Assembly: GCA_020427625.1 (NCBI GenBank)
Contig: JAGQOI010000374.1
Coordinates: 1-6,012, forward strand
Direction of reading: 5' to 3'
Length of the DNA: 6,012 nt
Origin: Phycisphaerales bacterium
Lineage (GTDB): Bacteria; Planctomycetota; Phycisphaerae; Phycisphaerales; SM1A02
Below the pieces are notes generated by a model. The model worked only from the letters and a program-made list of their open reading frames with translations, ran no database searches and was not told the origin of the DNA. The position numbers and the translations under genes were made by a program. Below are positions 1 to 5,479 of the stretch, piece after piece. How positions within the stretch are numbered: position 1 is the stretch's first letter; every line of letters begins with the position of its first letter.

Positions 1-41
1 AGGACCTGAACCCCGGACCCGACGCCGCCGCCCGCGTATGA
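1..41 (+). CDS. Possible 3' end of an upstream gene (partial)
   Basis: Reading from base 3, an open frame encodes DLNPGPDAAARV and ends at TGA 39-41. It has the same strand and G/C-rich third positions as the genes downstream, and a G/C hairpin follows the stop at 47-70, as expected after a gene end. Only 12 codons are visible, so no function can be proposed, and in DNA this GC-rich an open frame of this length can arise by chance. The sequence left of the window would settle it. Confidence 0.22.
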   Translation, partial: DLNPGPDAAARV

Positions 42-46
42 CGTGA

Positions 47-70
47 CCGGGGGGCAAAAAGTTCCCCCGG
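47..70 (+). terminator. G/C hairpin, possible terminator of the upstream gene
   Basis: CCGGGGG (47-53) pairs perfectly with CCCCCGG (64-70) around a 10-base loop that contains five A residues. No T-run follows on the + strand, so it is not a classical intrinsic terminator, though T-less hairpins at gene ends are common in GC-rich genomes. It lies between a possible upstream stop codon (39-41) and the aminotransferase start at 170. Confidence 0.35.
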
Positions 71-149
71 CTCCGGAGAAGCGACGGTCGATCGGGCGCA
101 AAATGCGGTATCGTCCGCCCGCCGACCCGCCCGACGCGGGCGCGCCCCT

Positions 150-164
150 GATCCCGGGAGGATC
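150..164 (+). promoter_or_regulatory. Strong ribosome binding site inside a small inverted repeat
   Basis: GGGAGG (156-161) lies 8 bases before the ATG at 170 and is the best Shine-Dalgarno match in the window. It fixes the start of the aminotransferase. GATCC (150-154) and GGATC (160-164) are perfect complements around a 5-base loop, so the site could be partly hidden in a short stem. A second perfect 6-bp stem, CGCCCG/CGGGCG (128-133 with 137-142, loop ACG), lies just upstream. Short palindromes are expected often in sequence this GC-rich, so a regulatory role is speculative, but the ribosome binding site itself is well supported. Confidence 0.6.
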
Positions 165-169
165 CCACC

Positions 170-1381
170 ATGGCGCCGCCGACCTCGACCGCCCGACCGA
201 TCCGACCGGCCGCCCGAACCGCCGACATCCGCTACGCCGTCCGCGACGTCATCAGCCTCGCCACCGAAGCCGCAACCGCCGGTCGCGACATGCTTTACCT
301 CAACGTCGGCGATCCCAACATCTTCGGCTTCCAGCCGCCGCGTCATCTCATCGACGCGACCGTCGACGCCATGCGGGCGAACCGCAACGGGTACGCGCCG
401 TCGTCGGGTCTCGCCGAGGCCATCACCGCCGTCGAGACCGAGGCCGCCCGCAAGGGCATCGCCTCGATCTGTCATACCTACATCACGTCCGGCGCCAGCG
501 AGGCCATCGAACTCGCCCTCGCCGCCCTCGCCGACCCGGGCGACAACGTCCTGACCCCCTCCCCGGGCTACCCGCTGTACACCGCCGTGCTCGCGAAGCT
601 CGGCGTCGAGAACCGTGGCTACTTCCTCGACGAGGACGCCGGCTGGCAGCCCGACCTCGCCGATCTCCGCCGCCGCATCGACGACCGCACCCGCGCGATC
701 GTCCTCATCAACCCGAACAACCCCACCGGCTCGCTCTGCGACGAGTCCACGCTCCGCGCGCTCATCGACCTCGCCGTCGAGCACAACCTCGTGATCTTCA
801 GCGACGAGATCTACGACAAGCTCGTGTTCGACGGCGGGACGCACACGTCGACGGCCGCGCTGTCCGCCGAGGCGAAGATCATCACGTTCAACGGGCTCTC
901 GAAGTCCTACGTCGTGCCGGGCTTCCGCATCGGCTGGGGGATCATCTCCGGCCCGCCTGCCGAGCTGGAGGATTACTGCGAGGCGATCCGCAAGATGGAG
1001 CGCGCCCGGCTCAGCGCGAACCATCCCGAGCAGTACGCGATCCGACCCGCCCTCGAGGGCGATCAGTCGCACCTCGTCGACATGATGGCCCGCCTCACCA
1101 CCCGGCGCGACATCACCGCGTCACGACTCAACGCCATCGACGGCATCTCGTGCGTCACGCCCGGCGGCGCGTTCTACGCGTTCCCGCGCATCGACCTCGG
1201 CGTCTCCGACACCGAGTTCTGCACCCGCGTCATCCGCGAGACCGGTGTCGTCGTCGTGCCCGGCAGCGGCTTCGGCCAGCGCCCCGGCACCGAACACTTC
1301 CGCGTCGTCTTCCTCCCCCCCGACGACGTCCTCGAACGTGCCTTCGACCGCATCGCCCAGATCGCCGCGTCGTACCGCTGA
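170..1381 (+). CDS. AlaA-like PLP-dependent class I/II aminotransferase
   Basis: This 403-residue cytoplasmic fold-type I aminotransferase most resembles the AlaA/AlaT alanine aminotransferases, which exchange amino groups between alanine/pyruvate and glutamate/2-oxoglutarate. Visible motifs in order are LNVGDPNIFGF (44-54, compare LNIGNPAPFGF in E. coli AlaA), the NPNNPTG cofactor loop (181-187), SDEIYDK (211-217, with the pyridine-nitrogen Asp212 and Tyr215), and FNGLSKSY (240-247) with the Schiff-base Lys245. GFR (251-253) follows, then PGGAFYAFP (331-339) and EHFRVVF (375-381), whose Arg378 should bind the substrate carboxylate. All catalytic residues are present and the length is normal for the family. 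The start is set by GGGAGG 8 bases upstream. The next gene begins 13 bases after the stop, which suggests co-transcription. Substrate preference cannot be read reliably; aspartate or aromatic amino acids remain possible. Confidence 0.93.
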   Translation: MAPPTSTARPIRPAARTADIRYAVRDVISLATEAATAGRDMLYLNVGDPNIFGFQPPRHLIDATVDAMRANRNGYAPSSGLAEAITAVETEAARKGIASICHTYITSGASEAIELALAALADPGDNVLTPSPGYPLYTAVLAKLGVENRGYFLDEDAGWQPDLADLRRRIDDRTRAIVLINPNNPTGSLCDESTLRALIDLAVEHNLVIFSDEIYDKLVFDGGTHTSTAALSAEAKIITFNGLSKSYVVPGFRIGWGIISGPPAELEDYCEAIRKMERARLSANHPEQYAIRPALEGDQSHLVDMMARLTTRRDITASRLNAIDGISCVTPGGAFYAFPRIDLGVSDTEFCTRVIRETGVVVVPGSGFGQRPGTEHFRVVFLPPDDVLERAFDRIAQIAASYR

Positions 1382-1394
1382 CGAAGATCCCGAC

Positions 1395-1946
1395 ATGACC
1401 GACCACATCCCGATCCACCCGGCCGGACCGTTCACCCGCGATCCCGACGCCGACGCCGGCCGACACGTCACCTGGATCGCCGAACTCGCGGCCCTGCCCG
1501 CCGAACTCCGCGCTGCCGCGGCCGGCCTGTCGGACGCCCACCTCGACGTCCCCTACCGTCCCGGCGCCTGGACCGGTCGTCAGATCATCCATCACGTCGC
1601 CGACAGTCACATGAACTGCTACATTCGGTGCAAGTGGACGCTCACCGAATCGGAGCCGCTCATCAAGGCGTACGACGAGACGTCGTGGGCGAACCTTCCC
1701 GACTCGCGCGAAGGCCCGATCGACGCGATCCTCGATCTGCTCGACGCCCTCCACCGCGCCTGGACCGATCTCCTGCGCCGGCTCGAACCCGAGGACTGGA
1801 TGCGCCGCTTCCGACACCCGGAGACCGGCGACGAGCCGACCCTGCATGAAGCCATGGAGTACTACGTCTGGCACGGTCGCCATCACTGCGGGCAGATCCT
1901 CTCGATCCGCCGCCGCGCCGGCCTGCCGACGACCGACCGGCCGTGA
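1395..1946 (+). CDS. YfiT/BstA-like putative metal-dependent hydrolase (DinB superfamily)
   Basis: This 183-residue protein matches the YfiT/BstA group of the DinB four-helix-bundle superfamily along its whole length. Recognisable segments are the N-terminal PIHPAGPFTRDP, LDVPYRPGAWTGRQIIHHVA (50-69), DSHMNCYIR (70-78) and YVWHGRHHCGQI (157-168). The three histidines expected to hold a divalent metal are present as His67, His160 and His164, with the spacing known from B. subtilis YfiT. In Firmicutes, BstA joins bacillithiol to electrophiles. Whether this organism makes bacillithiol, or this protein uses another thiol or hydrolyses something, cannot be told here. I chose ATG 1395 because it reproduces the family N-terminus and leaves a 13-base gap after the aminotransferase. 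Earlier in-frame ATGs would force a deep overlap with that gene. The ribosome binding site is weak (GAAG near 1383). Co-transcription with the aminotransferase is likely. Confidence 0.9.
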   Translation: MTDHIPIHPAGPFTRDPDADAGRHVTWIAELAALPAELRAAAAGLSDAHLDVPYRPGAWTGRQIIHHVADSHMNCYIRCKWTLTESEPLIKAYDETSWANLPDSREGPIDAILDLLDALHRAWTDLLRRLEPEDWMRRFRHPETGDEPTLHEAMEYYVWHGRHHCGQILSIRRRAGLPTTDRP

Positions 1947-1947
1947 T

Positions 1948-1965
1948 CCCCGCCGTCGGGCGGGG
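1948..1965 (+). terminator. G/C hairpin terminator after the bstA-like gene
   Basis: CCCCGCC (1948-1954) and GGCGGGG (1959-1965) form a perfect 7-bp stem with a GTCG tetraloop, starting one base after the stop codon ending at 1946. No T-run follows. Its position directly behind the last gene of a two-gene unit makes transcription termination or 3'-end protection its likely role. The rest of the gap (1966-2138) has no gene I can support. It holds one more inverted repeat, CCGGAT/ATCCGG (2051-2056 with 2068-2073), and no convincing promoter. Confidence 0.5.
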
Positions 1966-2138
1966 ACGACGGCGCTCGGACGAAGGAACTCGATCGGATC
2001 CGTGAAGATGACCCGAAGGACTGCGAAGGCGGCGCCCTGCATATCGAGTACCGGATCATCGCCGGGCATCCGGGTTTCCGTCGTTCATCTCCGCGGCGGA
2101 TCGCCGAGCCGGGTGACGCAGAATCGGAGCATCGGACC

Positions 2139-3353
2139 ATGAGATGGCGGCCGCTGCTGCTCGCGCTGGTCGCGGTATCGTCGCCGGCGTCGACGTGTGA
2201 CGCCGCCGACACCACGATTCGGGTCCGTCTGGAGGGCGACGGAGCGGACGCCATTCGCACGTTGCCGGTGAGTGCGTGGGTCGGCTTGGGGCCGGTCAGC
2301 ACGACGTCCTGGTTCGACGAGCACAACTGCGCGGAAGTCGTCGTGTCGGGCGACGCCTTGGTACCCGGTGCGATATCGATTCAGACGCTGTGGGGCGTCG
2401 ATGGTGCGAGTTGGGCACCTGTTCATCAGGAAGTCTACGAGATGCGTCTGCGTCTCCAGGAAGACCTGGCGTGGTCGGTCCCATCGTGTGAGCCGTCGGC
2501 TGAGGCCGGCGTCTTCGAAGCCGTCATTCGCGTCTCCAAGTCGGTGACTCTGACCGGTCGGGTATCGAGCGATGTCGTGCTCGTCTGGACCGACCACTTC
2601 AGCCTGCCCTGGGTGGCTGCGGTCAGCGACGGTCGCTATCGCATCACGGGTCTCCCGGTGGGCGAACGCCGAGTCGTCTTCTTCAGGAGCCATGGCGCGT
2701 CTCGCGTCGATGTCGTCGTCGTGCCCGCCGAGACCATGGGTGCCGCGGCGACCCTTGACCATGACGCCGCCGATCCTCCGGGCGACCGTATCGCCTTCCG
2801 GGCGTCGCTCACGAACGGCAACGCGGTCCGCGGCCGAATCGGCGGAATGATGATGGATGCGATCACGCTGATCTCGACTGCGGATGCCACGGCCTACGTC
2901 ATTCCCATGACGCCCACCGGCGTGCCGGTCGGACCGGGCAAGGTTGTGGCGGATGTCGCGTACACCTACGAAGAACCGAACCGATGGGCAGCGCGGGTGC
3001 CCGCGGGGACCTATTGCGTGGTGCCCGGTGCCGCCGGAGTCGATCGTGCGCCGTATGCCGCCGTCGCGTGCGCCGTCCTGGATCACGCAGACCTCGCCGC
3101 GTTTCCGCAGGTGACGATCGAGGCCCGTGACGATCAGGTCTTCGAGTTCGACGGCGGCGCCATCTACGCGCAGATCTGCAGTGCGATCCGGACGAGTGCT
3201 GCGAAGGCGAAACGCGAAGCGGCTCCATCGAAGGAGGCGGCTCCGCCTGAGATGGCTGCCGCCGACGGGCCGTCATGCACAGGCGGAAGACGGCCGGAGT
3301 CGAGCCGGTACCGAGTGCGACTTCGCTCAATGGAGGCCGTACCATCCTGGTGA
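2139..3353 (+). CDS. Unrecognised exported protein with beta-sandwich-like segments
   Basis: I do not recognise this 404-residue protein. It begins with a signal peptide: basic MRWR, a hydrophobic LLLALVAV core (about 6-13), then a Ser/Pro/Ala segment with likely signal peptidase I cleavage near residues 20-24. Cys20 lacks a proper lipobox, so a lipoprotein is unlikely. The mature part is rich in short Val/Thr/Ile strands. Residues 135-196 (VTLTGRVSSD, then SDGRYRITGLPVGERRVVFF) resemble a carboxypeptidase-regulatory-like or transthyretin-like fold. A similar turn, VPAGTYCVVPG, recurs at 287-297. The tail (352-375) is Ala/Lys/Glu/Pro-rich and looks disordered. No catalytic motif is visible. 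GGAG (2126-2129) lies 9 bases before the ATG. Codon use is more mixed than in the neighbours (TTG, AGT, GTT, TGT and GGT codons), which hints at transfer or low expression. An extracytoplasmic binding or structural role is inference. Confidence 0.7.
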   Translation: MRWRPLLLALVAVSSPASTCDAADTTIRVRLEGDGADAIRTLPVSAWVGLGPVSTTSWFDEHNCAEVVVSGDALVPGAISIQTLWGVDGASWAPVHQEVYEMRLRLQEDLAWSVPSCEPSAEAGVFEAVIRVSKSVTLTGRVSSDVVLVWTDHFSLPWVAAVSDGRYRITGLPVGERRVVFFRSHGASRVDVVVVPAETMGAAATLDHDAADPPGDRIAFRASLTNGNAVRGRIGGMMMDAITLISTADATAYVIPMTPTGVPVGPGKVVADVAYTYEEPNRWAARVPAGTYCVVPGAAGVDRAPYAAVACAVLDHADLAAFPQVTIEARDDQVFEFDGGAIYAQICSAIRTSAAKAKREAAPSKEAAPPEMAAADGPSCTGGRRPESSRYRVRLRSMEAVPSW

Positions 3354-3376
3354 TCCGTCTGGCCCCGCATAACTTC

Positions 3377-3393
3377 ACCGACACACCGTCGGT
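3377..3393 (+). other. Perfect inverted repeat just before the favoured rtcB start
   Basis: ACCGAC (3377-3382) and GTCGGT (3388-3393) form a perfect 6-bp stem around a 5-base loop. It lies between the stop of the exported-protein gene (3353) and the favoured RtcB start (3419). It could end the first transcript, act as an operator or leader hairpin for the second, or mean nothing. If RtcB actually starts at GTG 3350, the repeat lies within coding sequence. No T-run follows. Confidence 0.25.
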
Positions 3394-3418
3394 CCGGAAT
3401 GATCTTCACCGTCACGCC

Positions 3419-4825
3419 ATGAAGCCACGCGAACTTGCCAACCTCGGCGTGCCGAAGCATGCGATGAAGACCGCGATCGAGACCGTCGTCGCACTGCTCG
3501 GCGACGGGCACTCGAAGACGAACGTGCGCCTCATGATCGCCGGTGCCGTCGCCGCGCCGGACGATCACCTCGAACGTGAACCGCTCGCGACCCTGGCCCG
3601 CGCACTCCAGCCCGCGGCACGACCCGACGGCGCCTTCATCGAACGCCGCGAGCCGGCGCCGTGGCGCCAGTGGGGCGAAGGGCTCGATGAGAACTCGATC
3701 GAGCAGATGCGCAACGCCTGTCGCCTGCCCGTCGCCGTCCGTGCCGCGCTCATGCCCGATGCGCACCTCGGTTACGGCCTGCCGATCGGCGGCGTGCTCG
3801 CGACGTCGAACGCGGTGATCCCCTACGCCGTCGGCGTCGACATCGCCTGTCGCATGAAACTCACCGTGCTCGACCTGCCCGAGTCCGCCCTGCGCGGGCA
3901 GTCCGAACGTCTCGCCGACGCGCTCGAAACCCAGACGCGCTTCGGGCTCGGCGCGGCGTTCCGCGATCGCAACGACCACGACGTCCTCGATGCCGACTGG
4001 ACCGTCAGTCCCGTCACGACGCGCTTCAAGGACAAGGCGTGGACGCAACTCGGCACGAGCGGCTCCGGGAACCACTTCGTCGAGTTCGGACGCTTCACCG
4101 TCGACGATCCCGCGCACGCCCGCACGCTCGGCCTCGAACCCGGCACGTACCTCGCGCTGCTCTCGCACAGCGGCAGTCGGGGCACGGGCGCGTCGGTCGC
4201 CGACCACTACTCACGTCTCGCGATGGATCTCCATCCGGAGCTGCCGAAGCCGCTCCGGCACCTCGCCTGGCTCGATCTCGACACCGAACCCGGGCAGGAG
4301 TACTGGCGGGCGATGAACCTGATGGGCGAGTACGCCGCGGCGAACCACGCGATCATCCACCGGCGCATCGCGAAGCATCTCGGCGCGCGGATCATCGCCG
4401 ACGTCGAGAACCATCACAACTTCGCGTGGGCCGAGCGCCACGACGACCAAGACGTCATCGTCCACCGCAAGGGCGCGACGCCCGCCGGCGAGGGCGTGCT
4501 CGGCGTCATTCCGGGATCGATGGCGAGTCCGGCGTTCGTCGTGCGCGGGCGCGGCAGCGTGTCGGCGCTCGATTCCGCCTCGCACGGCGCCGGACGCGTC
4601 ATGAGCCGCACCGAGGCGAAGCGATCGTTCACGTGGTCGGACGTGAAGAAGCACCTCGCCGCGCGGGGCGTCACGCTGCTCAGCGCCGGTCTCGACGAGG
4701 TGCCGATGGTGTACAAGGACATCCACACCGTCATGGCCGCCCAGACCGACCTCGTCGAGATCCTCGCGACCTTCGACCCCTGCATCGTGAAGATGGCGCC
4801 GCCCGGCGAGCGGGCCGAGGACTGA
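3419..4825 (+). CDS. rtcB: RtcB-family RNA ligase (3'-phosphate to 5'-OH)
   Basis: From ATG 3419 this is a 468-residue RtcB homologue. RtcB is a Mn/GTP-dependent ligase that joins RNA 3'-phosphate or 2',3'-cyclic phosphate ends to 5'-OH ends during RNA repair or tRNA splicing. Landmarks are MPDAHLGYGLPIGGVLA (112-128), VGVDIACRM (138-146, with Asp141 and metal ligand Cys144), LGTSGSGNHFVEF (211-223, His219), LSHSGSRG (248-255, His250), ENHHNFAW (330-337, His333), HRKGATPAGEGV (349-360), IPGSM (364-368), SASHGAGRVMSR (386-397, with His389 expected to carry GMP) and a C-terminal Lys458. All key ligands are present. The residue after Cys144 is Arg, where better-known RtcBs have Gly. The start is uncertain: the frame is open back to ATG 3275, GTG 3350 overlaps the previous stop as GTGA, and ATG 3419 has no clear ribosome binding site but gives MKPRELANLGVP, a sensible N-terminus. 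No archease or RtcA gene adjoins it. Confidence 0.9.
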   Translation: MKPRELANLGVPKHAMKTAIETVVALLGDGHSKTNVRLMIAGAVAAPDDHLEREPLATLARALQPAARPDGAFIERREPAPWRQWGEGLDENSIEQMRNACRLPVAVRAALMPDAHLGYGLPIGGVLATSNAVIPYAVGVDIACRMKLTVLDLPESALRGQSERLADALETQTRFGLGAAFRDRNDHDVLDADWTVSPVTTRFKDKAWTQLGTSGSGNHFVEFGRFTVDDPAHARTLGLEPGTYLALLSHSGSRGTGASVADHYSRLAMDLHPELPKPLRHLAWLDLDTEPGQEYWRAMNLMGEYAAANHAIIHRRIAKHLGARIIADVENHHNFAWAERHDDQDVIVHRKGATPAGEGVLGVIPGSMASPAFVVRGRGSVSALDSASHGAGRVMSRTEAKRSFTWSDVKKHLAARGVTLLSAGLDEVPMVYKDIHTVMAAQTDLVEILATFDPCIVKMAPPGERAED

Positions 4826-4826
4826 G

Positions 4827-4848
4827 CGGCGGCGCGAGGCGCCCGCCG
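4827..4848 (+). terminator. G/C hairpin after rtcB, probable terminator
   Basis: CGGCGGCGC (4827-4835) pairs with GCGCCCGCCG (4839-4848) around a GAG loop, with one unpaired C in the right arm. It starts two bases after the RtcB stop codon (4823-4825). No immediate T-run follows. Together with the change of gene function downstream, it suggests that RtcB ends one transcript and the sigma factor begins another. Confidence 0.4.
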
Positions 4849-4854
4849 GAGGAA

Positions 4855-4890
4855 GTCCGGATTCATCGCATTTTCCAAAATCCACCGGAC
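4855..4890 (+). promoter_or_regulatory. Nested dyad with AT-rich core upstream of the sigma factor gene
   Basis: GTCCGG (4855-4860) and CCGGAC (4885-4890) are perfect complements. Between them lies a second inverted repeat, ATTTT (4870-4874) with AAAAT (4877-4881). This is the most AT-rich short stretch in the gap and stands out against the background. A GGAAGT (4851-4856) overlaps the left arm and resembles the GGAA core of ECF-type -35 elements. The element sits 26-61 bases before the sigma factor ATG, where a promoter or operator would be expected. Self-regulation by the encoded sigma factor is a reasonable guess, but no transcription start is known. Confidence 0.35.
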
Positions 4891-4915
4891 GCCCGGCGCG
4901 GTCCAATGAAGTGCC

Positions 4916-5479
4916 ATGACCGCCGTTCCCGCCCCCTCATCGCGCCTCGCCGACGCCGAATCCGACGAGGCGATCCTCGCGCGTTTCGTCGAAGGTGATC
5001 CGGACGCCCTCGGGATGCTGGCAGAACGATACGAGCGACGGCTCCTCGGTCTCGCCCGCGGCCTGCTCGGCGGATCGGACGAACGCGCCCGCGATGCCGT
5101 TCAGGACACCTGGCTGCGCGTGATCCGCGCCGGCGCCGCGTTCCGCGGCGACAGCGCCGTCGGCACATGGCTCTACCGCATCACCGTGAACCGCTGTCAC
5201 ACCTTGCGCACCGCGAAACGGCCCGCGACGCGCCCGGCCTCCGATGCCGACGCCGCCGTCGCACCGACGCGTGAGCCGGACCTGTCGATGAACCTCCGGC
5301 GCGCCGTCGATGCGCTTCCGGACGACCATCGCGATGCGGTGCTGCTGTGCAGTCATGCCGGCCTCACGCACGAGCAGGCCGCGGCCGTTCTGGAGATCCC
5401 GCTCGGCACCCTGAAGACCCGCCAGCGTGCCGCGCTGGTTGCGCTCCGCGCCCGACTTGCGGAGGAGACCCGCCCATGA
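4916..5479 (+). CDS. ECF-family sigma-70 RNA polymerase sigma factor
   Basis: This 187-residue protein has the two-domain layout of extracytoplasmic-function sigma factors, which redirect RNA polymerase to a specific promoter set. Region 2 spans about residues 20-97: DEAILARFVEGDPDALGML (17-35), RDAVQDTWLRVI (59-70, core-polymerase contact) and FRGDSAVGTWLYRITVNRC (76-94, -10 recognition and melting). A polar Ala/Arg/Pro linker (about 100-122) leads to region 4 (about 128-180), with ALPDDHRDAVLL (133-144) and the helix-turn-helix LTHEQAAAVLEIPLGTLKTR (150-169), which should read the -35 element. There is no region 1.1 or 3, and length is normal for the group. The upstream ribosome binding site is poor (TGAAG near 4907-4911). 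The stop overlaps the next gene's start as ATGA, so the two are probably translationally coupled and the downstream protein is the likely regulator. Confidence 0.93.
   Translation: MTAVPAPSSRLADAESDEAILARFVEGDPDALGMLAERYERRLLGLARGLLGGSDERARDAVQDTWLRVIRAGAAFRGDSAVGTWLYRITVNRCHTLRTAKRPATRPASDADAAVAPTREPDLSMNLRRAVDALPDDHRDAVLLCSHAGLTHEQAAAVLEIPLGTLKTRQRAALVALRARLAEETRP
5461..5467 (+). promoter_or_regulatory. Ribosome binding site for the anti-sigma-like gene
   Basis: GGAGGAG lies 8 bases before ATG 5476, within the last codons of the sigma factor gene. It is much stronger than the sigma factor's own site. This favours separate, efficient initiation of the downstream protein on the shared transcript, which would fit an inhibitor that must not be outnumbered by its sigma factor. 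Confidence 0.6.

Noticed and set aside
86..114. Possible sigma-70 promoter before the aminotransferase (TATCGT near 109-114)
   Set aside because: The -10 match is weak and no acceptable -35 hexamer lies at 16-18 bases upstream. The housekeeping promoter consensus of this organism is unknown.
1245..1394. Longer version of the BstA-like protein starting at ATG 1245
   Set aside because: It would overlap the aminotransferase by about 137 bases and add a Ser/Pro/Ala-rich extension absent from the family. ATG 1395 reproduces the known N-terminus.
43..1398. Long open frame (451 codons) overlapping the aminotransferase in another + frame
   Set aside because: Its product is an Arg/Pro/His-rich string with no domain, as expected from the off-frame of a GC-rich gene. 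The overlapping frame carries a complete aminotransferase with all catalytic residues.
1230..2069. Minus-strand open frame of 279 codons opposite the aminotransferase end and the BstA-like gene
   Set aside because: It lies antisense to two well-supported genes, has a low-complexity Arg/Gly-rich end, and shows no recognisable domain.
2085..3086. Minus-strand open frame of 333 codons opposite the exported-protein gene
   Set aside because: Because I cannot assign the + strand gene, I considered this strand seriously. Its product is Arg/Asp/His-rich with no strand or helix pattern. The + frame has a signal peptide, a spaced ribosome binding site and protein-like hydrophobic periodicity.
3235..3248. 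AGGCGG/CCGCCT palindrome in the tail of the exported-protein gene
   Set aside because: The two-base loop is too small for an effective full stem, it lies inside a coding region encoding a Lys/Ala/Pro tail, and such palindromes are frequent in GC-rich DNA.
3164..4207. Minus-strand open frame of 347 codons opposite the rtcB gene
   Set aside because: The + strand frame is an RtcB homologue with all metal ligands. The antisense product is a typical Arg/Gly/Val-rich shadow.
4039..4998. Open + frame of 319 codons spanning the rtcB end and the sigma factor start
   Set aside because: It is an Arg/His/Pro-rich off-frame product running through two well-supported genes and the hairpins between them.
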